64,000 nucleotides of DNA from Siphonodentalium dalli (GCA_032622095.1 CP136061.1:264338077-264402076); one strand, 5' to 3'; shown: positions 1 to 14,985, numbered from the stretch's first letter. Notes: generated by a model not told the origin, from the letters alone. Numbers and translations are program-made.

Positions 1-1990
1 GAATACTGATGTTATGCTATTCCCTTTTAAATTAATACATTCCTCATAATAATCTTATCTTATAAAAATTAATCTACGAGCAGCAAAAATAAATTAATAC
101 AAAAATATCTTATTGCAAAAACAATTATCACACATAAATTATAAGCTGCTCATCTACTCAGACAATTTAATAATTTACTACACAAAAACAAATTAATTTA
201 TGAATGTATATCACACAACAATTACAATACAAAATTTAAGTGATATACATCAATCTGTTTAGAAACAGATTGACTAATTCTGATTTAAGTGTGTTACACT
301 TATGATGCTCGGCTTCCTAAGTAACTGTAACTTATTGGAATAGCAGAGTTATTGAAAAAGTATTAAATTAATCTGCATTAATCTAAAGGGAATAGATCAG
401 ATTCCTCAAGACCCGCGTCTCTTGATTGAGAAGAATCGGAGAGAACGGCATGATTCGAGAAGTTTATACCTTTTTGACATGTGCTAGTGGTTGCACATCA
501 ACACTAGTAGGGTTCAATGGGAATACAATATAAATATAGGTTGCTGCAATCTGTTCAGTTCACAATGCTTTATATATCAATTATTCTTTATGACAATCAC
601 AAAATTAATTACCAAATTATTTATCACACGATAATTTCAAGAAATGTTAGTCACAAAAAGTTCAATCAATTCAATATTAGCTATTTATGTGAACTGGACA
701 GCTAATAGTAATACATGAAATACAACAACAATATTCAGCTGAAATAATTAATTTAACTGGCACAGTTATATCGCGCACATCAAAAACACAGATTACGCGC
801 ATGTGGTCATGTCATCCATGAACACTGAATACATAATGTGCCAGATATGTCTACAAATTCAAATTAATTATGACCTAGTTTAAGGAAGAAAAAATGGTTA
901 CCAGGTTTATTGCAAAAATTTAAATCCCTACTCCGCGCTGTCTAATTTACCCATCGATCTTTTCTATGAAATTTAACAAGTTTATTAGAGGTTCTATTCC
1001 TGCGAAGCGCGATCGCCACAACAGAGATAGCCTCCTGGTTATTTTATGTCAATTAATCATGTCATGAAAATGAAAGTACTTATTTATTACATCAAGTAGC
1101 TGCTTTCGGACAGTTTTTCTACCACGCAAAAAACAGCTCTCAATGAATTATTGGAAAATAAGTTTTGTTATGAGTATTTCTGTATCCCGAACATTCGCAC
1201 TATATCAACGGTGACATAAGACATGTCACACAGCATTTTCACCAGCAATTCATTTGATTTATTGGCAAGGCTCCAGAGTGCGACACCCGTAGAATTTACC
1301 TTTTCTTACCAAATTTTGTAATAACCCTTTAAATTGCCAGCAAACTTGCTATGGTAAACATTGCGAATATTCGAGATACCCAACGAAACATCATTTAGTG
1401 GGTGCTAATGTTATTCCGGTTTCTGCCGAGAGAATAACATGAAAAAACAAGTCATTTATTGAAACATAAGAGTACGAAATACATTGACAAAAATTTAAAC
1501 AGTGTTGTGCAAGTTCTAAAGTTGACCTATTTCGATGAAATAAATAGAAAATGGCAAAACACTGCAGAAAGAATTTGAGCAATGAATTGTGCGCTCATAT
1601 GCACGACTCAAATTCGGGGAAACAGTGTAGAATTAATCGTTGGCATTGGGCCTATCTGAAAGAAAAAATGTCCATTAATTACGAGTTTACCAAGTGCATT
1701 ATTGTAACTGTAGGATTTATAATAGAATGTTAGTTTACTTTGTGGTTTATTCTGCTTTACGCGTGCTCTTGGAAAATTACCATCATTTCCGGAAATTGCC
1801 GAAAATTCGGGCAAGAAGGCAAGATGGCGGCGTTTCGCGCGCCAAAATTTTCCAAGAGAAAAATCAGAAATTCATTTATAATTTAATTACACTCTAATTT
1901 ACATTTTATTTCACGCACGTTAAGTTCGAAACACCTCGTCGCCAATATAACATGATTAGGGTTTATAAGTGATGTTATCTAATGAAATTA
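1..1990. other. AT-rich unique sequence, no gene seen
   Basis: This stretch is AT-rich and has only short open frames of about 60 codons on either strand, with no recognisable domain and no coding bias. No tandem repeat or terminal inverted repeat stood out by eye. It is not part of the 8-kb unit that starts at 2178. Confidence 0.6.
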
Positions 1991-1994
1991 CCTA

Positions 1995-2177
1995 TTATAG
2001 AAGTCTTGAGCGCGGAGCGAAGTTGTCAGTTTGAAGTCTGTAGTTGAAGTGCCGTGAATTCCCGGATGACGTCACCTTCGGGAAGAGTCGGGTCACGTGA
2101 GTCGTTCCGAGTGGTGTAGATACATCTCCGTGGGTTTCCGGAGGATCCCGGTGGAACAAGAGGCCAAAACCGCTACA
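1995..2177 (+). promoter_or_regulatory. Putative promoter and first exon of zinc-finger copy 1
   Basis: This is a GC-richer patch in AT-rich surroundings. It holds a perfect palindromic CRE, TGACGTCA, at 2067-2074 and a perfect E-box palindrome, TCACGTGA, at 2093-2100. It ends directly at a splice-donor-like ACA/GTAAAGT at 2178, so it could be a promoter plus non-coding first exon for the downstream zinc-finger array. Copies 2 to 4 of the unit lack it, because their upstream sequence is the tail of the previous unit. The role is inferred from these motifs and the position only. Confidence 0.4.
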
Positions 2178-2354
2178 GTAAAGTATAGAACTGGTCTGGG
2201 CGAACCCCCGATCGATCCCGAATCAGCCTAGTGTGATAGTTCAGAAAGTTATGGATAATTGACATGCTACTATATAACAACTATGCAACATAACTGTGAG
2301 CTACATAGTTCATTGTGGAATATTACATTTTCCAAAAATATATTTGTTTTTTAG
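2178..2354 (+). other. Intron-like leader of zinc-finger copy 1
   Basis: The 177-bp segment starts with GTAAAGT and ends in a pyrimidine-rich TTTGTTTTTTAG, so it looks like a small spliceosomal intron before the ATG-bearing exon. The same segment of the same length is present at 10189-10365. No transcript evidence is available, so splicing is inferred. Confidence 0.4.
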
Positions 2355-2511
2355 AACATACACTAACCACATGCTTGTGAATGTGATGTATCAAGAATAT
2401 ACACATGTGTACTTTCGTATCAATTTGACATACATGTTCCGGTAATGAAAGAACATTCACCATGTCACATAACAGAATCAACAAAGGAGATAGTCTGTAT
2501 CAGTGTGATTT

Positions 2512-3600
2512 ATGCGCTGGTACATTTACTCATACAGGCATACATGTAAGATGACTCACACAGGAGAGCGTCCGTACCAGTGTGATGTGTGTGATAAATC
2601 ATTTACCACTTCGGCTAGTCTGAAGCAGCATACAAGAATCCACGCAGGAGAGCGTCCGTACCAGTGTGATGTGTGTGATAAATCATTTACCACTTCGGCC
2701 AGTTTGAAACGGCATGCGAGAAGCCATACAGGAGAGCGTCCCTATAACTGCGATTTATGTGATAACGCATTCAGTCAACTGGGCAATCTAAGAAGACATA
2801 AAGTGATTCATGCAGGAGAGCGTCCCTATAAGTGTGATTTATGTAGCAAAACATTTACTCAGCCGGGTCATCTTATGACACATAAGAGAATCCACACAGG
2901 AGATTGTTCGTACCCGTGTGATGTGTGTGATAAATCATTTACCACTTCGAGTCAATTGAAGCAGCACACGAGAATCCATACAGGAGATCGTCCGTACCAG
3001 TGTGATGTGTGTGATAAATCATTTACCACTTCGGCTAGTCTGAAGCAGCACACGAGAATCCACACAGGAGAGCGTCCGTACCAGTGTGATGTGTGTGATA
3101 AATCATATATCACTTCGGCTAGTTTGAAACAGCATACGAGAAGCCATACAGGAGAGCGTCCCTATAAGTGCGATTTATGTTATAACGCATTCAGTCATCT
3201 GGGTAATCTAAGAAGACATAAAGTGATTCATACAGGAGATCGTCCCTATAAGTGTGATTTATGCGCTGATACATTTACTCAGTCGGGTCATCTGACAACG
3301 CATAAGACAATCCATACAGGAGATCGTCCATATAAGTGTGATTTATGCGCTAATACATTTACTCAGCCGGGTCATCTGACAACGCATACGAGAATCCACA
3401 CAGGCGAGCGTCCCTATAAGTGTGATTTATGTGCTGATACATTTACTCAGCCGGGTGATCTAACAAGACATAAGATAATCCACACAGGAGAGCGTCCCTA
3501 TAAGTGTGATTTATGCGCTGATACATTTACTCAGCCATTTGCTCTGACAAGGCATACGAGAATCCACACAGGTGATCGTCCGTACCCGTGTGATGTGTGA
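2512..3600 (+). CDS. C2H2 zinc-finger array protein, copy 1 (broken)
   Basis: The reading frame of 362 residues consists almost wholly of Kruppel-type C2H2 fingers of 28 residues, joined by HTGERPY or HTGDRPY linkers (about 12 complete fingers). Such arrays bind DNA in the nucleus. No KRAB, BTB, SCAN or ZAD domain is visible. Compared with copy 2, 20 bases are missing near 2532, so the well-placed ATG at 2463 (context CACC) runs into a stop after about 30 codons. The finger frame must then start at the ATG at 2512 or at 2554. A two-base deletion near 3596 ends the frame, where copy 2 reads on. It is probably a decaying copy. Confidence 0.7.
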   Translation: MRWYIYSYRHTCKMTHTGERPYQCDVCDKSFTTSASLKQHTRIHAGERPYQCDVCDKSFTTSASLKRHARSHTGERPYNCDLCDNAFSQLGNLRRHKVIHAGERPYKCDLCSKTFTQPGHLMTHKRIHTGDCSYPCDVCDKSFTTSSQLKQHTRIHTGDRPYQCDVCDKSFTTSASLKQHTRIHTGERPYQCDVCDKSYITSASLKQHTRSHTGERPYKCDLCYNAFSHLGNLRRHKVIHTGDRPYKCDLCADTFTQSGHLTTHKTIHTGDRPYKCDLCANTFTQPGHLTTHTRIHTGERPYKCDLCADTFTQPGDLTRHKIIHTGERPYKCDLCADTFTQPFALTRHTRIHTGDRPYPCDV

Positions 3601-5249
<1,649 letters not shown>

Positions 5250-5994
5250 AATTATCCGTACCAGTGTGATGTGTGTGAAACCATGATGCATTCACTCAGT
5301 TGGGTGCTCTGATAAGGCACAATAGAATCCATACTGGAGATTATCCGTACCAGTGTGATGTGTGTGATAACATGAGATTATCCGTACCAGTGTGATGTGT
5401 GTGATAACATGAGATTATCCGTACCAGTGTGATGTGTGTGATAACTCCGAATCAACTGAAGCAGCACACGATAATCCACACAGGAGATCGTAATAAATGT
5501 TAATTGAACACACTTATAATTATGAGTTGGGGACACCTGTCCGGAAACGCTTCTACGATTAATGATGCTTTTATGTCGATATTTTCTTATACAATTCAAT
5601 AACTAATTGGGAAACTTTCGTTACTTTTTTAGAACAGAGCGTCACGAAACTTTCAGGCGATTTTAGATAGAGATAGAGTTCTGCGCTTGCTACGCTCCGA
5701 ACATTTCCGCGAAGTGTAAAATGTATCAACTTGAATACATGTATACTACCAGAAATTCAAATTAAAATCAATATTGATAGAAGCGTGTCCATGTGTTTTC
5801 GATTCATATCTATTATATTATACCCAGGGAACTATATAAAACGTGTCGTAGAAAGGGATAGACCACTGTTGCAAATGCAGCAGTTGTAAATTTATAAAGA
5901 AAATATGATTTTGTTGTTAGTAAAGTGCGTTGGATTTGGTTCCTAGTGTCAATAAAATGTGATAATTCGCACTAGGTTATAAAATATCCAATTA
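5250..5994. other. 3' tail and spacer of zinc-finger copy 1
   Basis: The first 200 bases hold short fragments of finger linkers. A polyadenylation signal AATAAA lies at 5492-5497 in plus orientation. The rest is AT-rich, non-coding, and repeated near 13266-14011 and 19677-20410. Confidence 0.6.
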
Positions 5995-6945
5995 TAGCAG
6001 GCTGCTTATAGGGTGATTATAGAGGTGTTTATAGGGCTGGTTATAGGGGTGATTATAGGGCTGATTATATGGATGATTATAGGGGCGGTTATAGGGCTGA
6101 TTATATGGCTGATTAAATGGTTGATTCTATGGCTGATTATAGGGCTGATTATATGGCTGATTATATGGTTGATTATAGGGCTGATTATAGGGTGATTATA
6201 GGGCTGATTATAGGGTGATTATAGAGGTGATTATACGGTTGATTATAGGGCTGATTATATGCTGATTATATGGCTGATTATATGGTTGATTATAGGGCTG
6301 ATTCTATGGCTGATTATAGGTATATTATAGGGCTGACTCTAGGGCTGATTATAGGGTGATTATAGGGCTTCTTATAGGGCTGATTATAGAGGTGGTTATA
6401 TGGCTGATTATATGGCTGATTATATGGGTGATTATAGGCCTGATTATATGGGTGATTATAGGGCTGATTCTAGGGCTGATTATAGGGTGATTATATCAGG
6501 ATGATTATAGGGACGGTTATAGGGTTGATTATAGGGCTGATCATATGGCTGATTATATGGCTGATTATAGGGGTGATTATAGAGGTGATTATAGAGGTGG
6601 TTATAGGGCTGATTATATGGGTGTTTATAGGGCTGATTATAGGGGTGATTATAGGGGTGATTATAGAGGTGGTTATAGATCTGATTATATGGGTGATTAT
6701 AGGGCTGATTATAGGGGTGATTATAGAGGTGATAATAGGGGTGATTATAGGGGGGTATAGGGGTGATTATATGATGTGATTATAGGATGTGATTATAGGG
6801 CTGATTATAGGGCTGATTCTAGCATGCTGGTTATAGGGGTGATCATAGGGGTGGTTATATCAGGCTGATTATAGGGGTGATTATAATGTGTGATTATATG
6901 GGGTGATTATAGGGCTGAATATAGGGGTGATTTGGTTATAATTTA
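5995..6945. repeat. 12-bp minisatellite (GATTATAGGGCT-like), copy 1
   Basis: About 950 bp consist of a degenerate 12-bp unit, typically GATTATAGGGCT with variants GGGGT, GAGGT or TGGCT in the second half. Because 12 is a multiple of three, all frames stay open over tens of codons and give apparent low-complexity proteins rich in Ile/Gly or Asp/Tyr. I treat those frames as spurious. The array recurs in copies 2 and 3 with unit changes and gains or losses. Confidence 0.9.
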
Positions 6946-7824
6946 TGATGAGTTTGGTAGCAACCGACAAATGAGGTGTTTGTAAATTAGCTTAATTATT
7001 GTTTTTAATTTGCAATTATAACACACTCTGTAATAATTATGTCATCAGTGAGATAGATCCTTATTGAAATGATCCTATTGGAACATGTATACCAATAGTG
7101 AATACATTGTAACAAATAGATAAACATTAGTATGCGGTCGGTGTTATATACTGCAGACAATTACACGCACGATATAAATTTGTTTGCAAACACAGGGAAA
7201 GGAAATTCTCTAATCAGTAATACGTCATACAGATATGGCTTCATGTACGTGTTTCGGATAATGTATATCTGATGCCAAATAAATGCTCTCAATTGTTTTT
7301 TGTACCCATGTAATATTGAGATTTCAAAGTCGCTTTCAAAATAATCATTCCAATGCATGTTCCCTATACTTCGTTAATCATTATACTTATGTGTTGCTCT
7401 TAATTATAGACATTGTATCACGAAAACAGACAGTGAACAGTTTTCTTTGCAGATCGTTTAATATTTCTTTACATTTAAATTTCCATGAACACTCTTACAT
7501 TAAAATGTACTGCTAATTTGCTCGCATATATGCTATATAAAAGTTTGTTTTCGGAAGCTGCAACCGTCGTGAGGTGTACACTCACCATGGAACGAAAATA
7601 CACATTAGATAGGCGGTCATAAATATTTTCTCAGTGGTGAACAAACTTAAATAGAGCCCAATCAGTCGTTGCGTCCAGACCCTTCGCCTAAATGTCACAA
7701 TGACAACATACTGATTTATGCCCTGTTACATATTGATTGTATTATAGCCTCCAATTTGATCATATCAGGAATCACTACTCTGCCTAACACCCGTTGAGAT
7801 CATATCCACAGTACAAAACCTGAT
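6946..7824. other. Non-coding spacer of copy 1
   Basis: AT-rich sequence with short open frames on both strands and no recognisable protein motif. It is repeated almost identically near 14986-15867 and 21300-22187, as expected for part of the tandem unit. Confidence 0.5.
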
Positions 7825-7996
7825 AAAGTGTTGATGTTCTGGACAAAAACTGCGAAAGTGTTGATGTTCTGGACAAAACCTGGGAAAGTGTTGATGTTCT
7901 GGACAAAACCTGGGAAATTGTCGATGTTCTGGACAAAACCTGGGAAAGTGTTGATGTTCTGGACAAAACCTGGGAAAGTGTTGATGTTCTGGACCC
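7825..7996. repeat. 30-bp minisatellite, copy 1
   Basis: There are six units of about 30 bp with the core GTTGATGTTCTGGACAAAAC. The apparent short proteins on both strands follow from the period being divisible by three and are not taken as genes. Confidence 0.85.
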
Positions 7997-8454
7997 GTTT
8001 TGACAGGGAACTTTATAACATTGAACTAAAAAGACGGGAACATATTTCTTTCTGAATACTTGTACCTCCATAATCTACTTCATATTCAAGTTCGAGATTG
8101 CATGCTTCATGTGGCCTATGTGAGCCGATATTTCAATAAACATTGAATTAATTACATTGAAAAATTCCATAATTTTATTAAGCGAAGCAAAGCAAAACCG
8201 CCCACAAAGCCATCGTTAATAATGTAATTTCGAATTGGGACCTTCAACTTGTCCAGAACGAGAGTCGTCTCCGTTGTGTGCTGTTGTACCAACGCCTCGT
8301 CGAGTTGCTGCATTGTCCCCAATGCATACGGCGTACTCGCTGTTGTATATCAGCCATTTGTGCTGGTTATCCGGTTCGAAGGAATAACTTTTGAGCAATT
8401 GTAATGTCAGTATCTATATCTAGATGATTAAGTACAAGAACCTGGTTACATGTA
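7997..8454. other. Spacer of copy 1, with a possible gene remnant
   Basis: The equivalent part of copy 2 has a 112-residue minus-strand frame (16195-16533) that looks protein-like. Here the same stretch is broken by small deletions and leaves only 60 residues (8216-8398). No family recognised. Confidence 0.3.
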
Positions 8455-8935
8455 CGCACTGGTCCAGGCGCTATCACGACTGAGTAAATGTATAACCATG
8501 TGATGACTCCAGTATGTTATAGATGTACTGATCCAGGAGCTACCACGACCGAGTAACTTTATAACCCTGTGCTGACTCCAATTAGGTATAGATGCACTGG
8601 TCCAGGTGCTACCACGACCGAGTAACTTTATAACCCTGTGGTTACTCCAGTAGATTATAGATGCACTGGTCTAGGTGTTACCACGAACGAGTAACTTTCT
8701 AATCCTGTGGTGACTGCAGTAGGCTATATATGTACTGGTCCAGGTTCTACCACGACCGAGTAACTTTATAACCCTGTGGTGACTTCTGCAGGTTATCGAC
8801 GCACTGGTCCAGGTGCTAACGCGACCGAGTAACTTTATAACCCTGTGGTGACTCCAGTAGGTTAAGGATGCACTGGTCCAGGTGCTACCACGACCGAGTA
8901 ACACTATAACCCTGTGATGACTCCAGTAACGTTCT
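8455..8935. repeat. 69-bp tandem repeat, copy 1
   Basis: About seven units of 69 bp, each containing ACTGGTCCAGGTGCTACCAC followed by GACCGAGTAACTTTATAACC and a GTGGTGACTCC box. The shared core starts at about 8551, 8620, 8690, 8759, 8828 and 8897. The same array lies in copies 2 and 3. Confidence 0.85.
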
Positions 8936-9454
8936 TTAACGTGAACACACCGAGGTGGGCATACAGATTAGTCATTAATGTCCGCGCTCGATCGGACAGC
9001 ATTCTGCAATCACGACAAAATACCTGGACAAATGTTGGAATAGGGGAGTCGGCATTTTGAAGTCGGATATTTAGACAGTGATCTTGAATGAGACTATTCA
9101 GCCCGACAAACTTGGTATCTGACCGAGTTCTGAATTTGCCAGAATACCCTGACCAGGTCGCCGCTAGCATGGGAGACCAGTACGCTACCTTTGCCGATTT
9201 CCCCGAGTGACGTAGAAAGTGAAACAACTCTGAACTGTGTGTGCCTTTGGTACAGTTACGTTTACAACTCATACATCGACCCTGATATCAGCATGAGAGG
9301 GAAGGTCAGTCTGAGGTTACCTCGGGCTGATAGCTGGCCGAATACGAAACAAACCCAATAATATCCACCAAATATTATAGGCCAGCCGCCAAGAGTTTAC
9401 TATAGTGTGTTATGAATATCAGAGGGCCAATAATTATATTATAAACCAGCCGCC
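8936..9454. other. Spacer of copy 1 with an unassigned minus-strand frame
   Basis: A minus-strand open frame (8904-9272, 122 residues) has a reasonably protein-like composition, including a CRDC motif, but no recognised domain. It is disrupted in copies 2 and 3. It could be an exon remnant of a gene carried by the unit. I do not call a function. Confidence 0.25.
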
Positions 9455-9818
9455 ATGTATTATATAGTTACCGTGGTATGAAATATTAGATTTGAATCAA
9501 AGACTCGTGTCCGGAAATGATTATATCGATTAATATTGATTTTATTTCGAATGTCGTCTGGTCTAAAAGGTGTGTTTATGTACATCATAATGCTCTCTAT
9601 CGATACATGGTGTCACCCGAATGGTCAGTTCTAAAAAATAGACAAATAAAGTGTCACAACTAACCATCTAATTTTATAATAAAATATTCGAAAGAAAATC
9701 AATATTAATTTATAGAAGGCTTTCCGGAAGAGGGTCTTCAATTACTATTTATTATTTTATAAACACACAACTACAACTTTTTCAATTTCTTTTATTTGAA
9801 GAGATAATCCATCTTTAA
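9455..9818. mobile_element. MITE remnant, copy 1
   Basis: The right half of a MITE family seen intact at 54911-55438 and 59233-59760. The right end GAGATAATCCATCTTTAA is present (TTAA at 9815-9818), while the left terminal repeat is missing. Confidence 0.6.
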
Positions 9819-10188
9819 AAAGATGTTGAAACAAGAACAAAATAATGACTTAAAAAACATACGTAATTGCTATTTGTGTTCTGCTTATTTGTCAATTGTC
9901 TGCCAGTTCTTGTCCCGCTGCTGTATTCACATCTCGAGAAAATAAGAATGGACTATGCCGATGTTCATTAAACGCCCAATAGATGTCGTCATTAATCGAA
10001 ACCTAAACAAATAACTCGTGTACACTTCTTTGTTCGGTCTGGGTTTTACGGTCCGTATTAATTTGATTTCATTTGACATCAGTGCCGCCTTCTGACCGGT
10101 ACCTCGTATGCACCAGGACCACCAATGTGATGACGAGGACAACACATACACGAGACCAACATATAATTGTACGATATTATATCACATG
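9819..10188. other. Tail of tandem unit copy 1
   Basis: Non-coding sequence that leads to the next unit. It is repeated at about 24118-24487. In copy 2 the corresponding tail is shortened at about 18200-18330. Confidence 0.5.
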
Positions 10189-10365
10189 GTAAAGTATAGA
10201 ACTGGTCTGGGCGAACCCCCGATCGATCCCGAATCAGCCTAGTGTGATAGTTCAGAAAGTTATGGATAATTGACATGCTACTATATAACAACTATGCAAC
10301 ATAACTGTGAGCTACATAGTTCATTGTGGAATATTACATTTTCCAAAAATATATTTGTTTTTTAG
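10189..10365 (+). other. Intron-like leader of zinc-finger copy 2
   Basis: A 177-bp segment with GTAAAGT at its start and TTTGTTTTTTAG at its end, the same as in copy 1. The upstream exon here would be the tail of unit 1, not the GC-rich promoter seen at 1995-2177. Confidence 0.4.
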
Positions 10366-10472
10366 AACATACACTAACCACATGCTTGTGAATGTGATGT
10401 ATCAAGAATATACACATGTGTACTTTCGTATCAATTTGACATACATGTTCCGGTAATGAAAGAACATTCACC

Positions 10473-11856
<1,384 letters not shown>

Positions 11857-11868
11857 TAGCAGTGTGAT

Positions 11869-12603
11869 GTGTGTGATAAATCATTTACTACTTCGAGTGA
11901 ACTGAAGCAGCATACGAGAATCCACACAGGAGATCGTCCCTATAAGTGTGATTTATGCGATGATACATTTACTCAGCCGGGTCATCTGACAACGCATAAG
12001 ACAATCCACACAGGAGATCGTCCCTATAAGTGTGATTTATGCGCTGGTACATTTATTCAGTCGGGTGATCTAACACGGCATAAGAGAATCCATACAGGAG
12101 TTCGTCCATATAAATGTGATTTATGCGCCAGTACATTTATTCACCCGGGTCATCTGATAAGGCATACGGGAATCCATACAGGAGATCGTCCCTATAAGTG
12201 TGATTTATGTGCTGATACATTTACTCAGCCGGGTCATCTGATAAGGCATAAGAGAATCCATACAGGAGGTCGTCCCTATAAGTGTGATTTATGCGCTGAT
12301 ACATTTACTCGACCGGGTGATCTGATAAGGCATAAGACAATCCACACAGGAGAGCGTCCCTATAAGTGTGATTTATGCGCTGGTACATTTACTCGACCGG
12401 GTGATCTGATAAGGCATAAGACAATCCACACAGGAGTTCGTCCCTATAAGTGTGATTTATGCGCTGGTACATTTACTCGACCGGGTCATCTGATAAGGCA
12501 TAAGAGAATCCACACAGCAGATCGTCCCTATAAGTGTGATTTATGCGCTGGTACATTTACTCAGCCGGGTTCTCTGATAACCCACAAGAGAATCCATACA
12601 TGA
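11869..12603 (+). CDS. C2H2 zinc-finger array, copy 2, second open segment
   Basis: A frame of 244 residues with nine fingers (TTSSEL, TQPGHL, IQSGDL, IHPGHL, TQPGHL, TRPGDL twice, TRPGHL, TQPGSL). It is cut off from the first segment by a frameshift near 11765 and a TAG replacing a linker Tyr codon just before 11869. It ends in a TGA that replaces a linker Gly codon at 12601-12603, after which the same frame goes on with more fingers. It is probably part of one disrupted array and not an independent gene. Confidence 0.6.
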   Translation: MCDKSFTTSSELKQHTRIHTGDRPYKCDLCDDTFTQPGHLTTHKTIHTGDRPYKCDLCAGTFIQSGDLTRHKRIHTGVRPYKCDLCASTFIHPGHLIRHTGIHTGDRPYKCDLCADTFTQPGHLIRHKRIHTGGRPYKCDLCADTFTRPGDLIRHKTIHTGERPYKCDLCAGTFTRPGDLIRHKTIHTGVRPYKCDLCAGTFTRPGHLIRHKRIHTADRPYKCDLCAGTFTQPGSLITHKRIHT

Positions 12604-12792
12604 GATCGTCCCTATAAGTGTGATTTATGCTCCGATACATTTACTCAGTCGGGTCATCTGACAACGCATACGAGAATCCACACAGGTGATCGTCCCTATA
12701 AGTGTGATTTATGCTCTGATACATTTACTCAGCCGGGTCATCTGACAAGGCATAAGATAATCCACACGGGTGATCGTCCGTACCCGTGTGAT

Positions 12793-13107
12793 GTGTGTGA
12801 TAAATCATTTACTACTTCGAGTCAACTGAAGCAGCACACGAGAATCCACACAGGTGATCGTCCCTATAAGTGTGATTTATGCGCTGATACATTTACTCAG
12901 CCGGGTCATCTGACAAGGCATAAGACAATCCACACAGGAGATCGTCCCTATAAGTGTGATTTATGCGCTGATACATTTACTCAGCTGTGTGATCTGACAA
13001 GGCATAAGAGAATCCACACAGGAGAACGTCCGTACCCATGTGATGTGTGTGATAAATTATTTACTACTGCGTATCACCTAAAGCAGCATATGAGAACCCA
13101 CACATGA
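12793..13107 (+). CDS. C2H2 zinc-finger array, copy 2, third open segment
   Basis: A frame of 104 residues with four fingers (TTSSQL, TQPGHL, TQLCDL, TTAYHL). It is in phase with the preceding segment; two further fingers at 12604-12792 lie between the TGA at 12601 and this first Met. It ends at TGA 13105-13107 in a linker. It is the exact counterpart of 4767-5081 in copy 1. Confidence 0.55.
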   Translation: MCDKSFTTSSQLKQHTRIHTGDRPYKCDLCADTFTQPGHLTRHKTIHTGDRPYKCDLCADTFTQLCDLTRHKRIHTGERPYPCDVCDKLFTTAYHLKQHMRTHT

Positions 13108-13275
13108 TATCGTCCCTATAAGTGTGATTTATGCCCTGATGCATTCATTCAGTTGGGGGCTCTGGTAAGGCATAAGATACTCCATACAGGAGATCGTCCG
13201 TACCAGTGTGATTTATGCCCTGATGCATTCACTCAGTTGGGTGCTCTGATGAGGCACAGGAGAATTCACACATGA
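13108..13275 (+). pseudogene. Last degenerate fingers of copy 2
   Basis: Two more finger modules of type IQLGAL and TQLGAL follow in frame after the TGA at 13105. They end with a TGA near 13273, and fragments of further linkers follow. AATAAA lies at 13509-13514. Confidence 0.5.
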
Positions 13276-14011
13276 AATTATCCGTACCAGTGTGATGTGT
13301 GTGAAACCATGATGCATTCACTCAGTTGGGTGCTCTGATAAGGCACAATAGAATCCATACTGGAGATTATCCGTACCAGTGTGATGTGTGTGATAACATG
13401 AGATTATCCGTACCAGTGTGATAACATGAGATTATCCGTACCAGTGTGATGTGTGTGATAACTCCGAATCAACTGAAGCAGCACACGATAATCCACACAG
13501 GAGATCGTAATAAATGTTAATTGAACACACTTATAATTATGAGTTGGGGACACCTGTCCGGAAACGCTTCTACGATTAATGATGCTTTTATGTCGATATT
13601 TTCTTATACAATTCAATAACTAATTGGGAAACTTTCGTTACTTTTTTAGAACAGAGCGTCACGAAACTTTCAGGCGATTTTAGATAGAGATAGAGTTCTG
13701 CGCTTGCTACGCTCCGAACATTTCCGCGAAGTGTAAAATGTATCAACTTGAATACATGTATACTACCAGAAATTCAAATTAAAATCAATATTGATAGAAG
13801 CGTGTCCAGGTGTTTTCGATTCATATCTATTATATTATACCCAGGGAACTATATAAAACGTGTCGTAGAAAGGGATAGACCACTGTTGCAAATGCAGCAG
13901 TTGTAAATTTATAAAGAAAATATGATTTTGTTGTTAGTAAAGTGCGTTGGATTTGGTTCCTAGTGTCAATAAAATGTGATAATTCGCACTAGGTTATAAA
14001 ATATCCAATTA
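13276..14011. other. 3' tail and spacer of zinc-finger copy 2
   Basis: The same sequence as 5250-5994, with a 21-bp deletion in a linker repeat near 13415. The polyadenylation signal is at 13509-13514. No gene seen. Confidence 0.55.
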
Positions 14012-14985
14012 TAGCAGGCTGCGTATAGGGTGATTATAGAGGTGTTTATAGGGCTGGTTATAGGGGTGATTATAGGGCTGATTATATGGATGATTATAGG
14101 GGCGGTTATAGGGCTGATTATATGGATGATTAAATGGTTGATTCTATGGCTGATTATAGGGCTGATTATATGGCTGATTATATGGTTGATTATAGGGCTG
14201 ATTATAGGGTGATTATAGGGCTGATTATAGGGTGATTATAGAGGTGATTATACGGTTGATTATATGGCTGATTATATGGTTGATTATAGGGCTGATTCTA
14301 TTGCTGATTATAGGGCTGACTCTAGGGCTGATTATAGGGTGATTATAGGGCTGATTATAGGGCTGATTATAGAGGTGGATATATGGCTGATTATATGGCT
14401 GATTATATGGGTGATTATAGGCCTGGTTATATGGGTGATTATAGGGCTGATTCTAGGGCTGATTATAGGGTGATTATATCAGGATGATTATAGGGACGGT
14501 TATATGGTTGATTATAGGGCTGATCATATGGCTGATTATAGGGGTGATTATAGGGCTGATTATAGGGGTGATTATAGAGGTGATTATAGATGTGGTTATA
14601 GGGCTGATTATATGGCTGATTATATGGGTGTTTATATGGCTGATTATATGGGTGATTATAGGGGTGATTATAGAGGTGGTTATAGGGCTGATTATAGGGC
14701 TGATTATATGGGTGATTATAGGGCTGATTATAGGGGTGATTATAGAGGTGATAATAGGGGTGATTATAGGGGGGTATAGGGGTGATTATAGGATGTGATT
14801 ATAGGGGTGATTATAGGATGTGATTATAGGGCTGATTATAGGGCTGATTATAGGGCTGATTCTAGCATGCTGGTTATAGGGGTGATCATAGGGGTGGTTA
14901 TATCAGGCTGATTATAGGGGTGATTATAATGTGTGATTATATGGGGTGATTATAGGGCTGAATATAGGGGTGATTTGGTTATAAT
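14012..14985. repeat. 12-bp minisatellite, copy 2
   Basis: The same GATTATAGGGCT-type array as in copy 1, with different numbers and order of variant units. This shows that it has changed since the unit was duplicated. Confidence 0.9.

Noticed and set aside
6013-6779. Open frames of 60-92 codons rich in Ile/Gly or Asp/Tyr/Gly, also at 14030-14798 and 20802-21133
   Set aside because: They follow from the 12-bp satellite, whose period is divisible by three; overlapping frames are open at the same time and no start context or domain is present.
7784-8071. Repetitive 95-residue and 75-residue frames on both strands
   Set aside because: Produced by the 30-bp minisatellite; both strands are open, as expected for such a period.
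7825-8935. CRISPR-like array
   Set aside because: The units are contiguous tandem repeats without unique spacers, in an animal genome.
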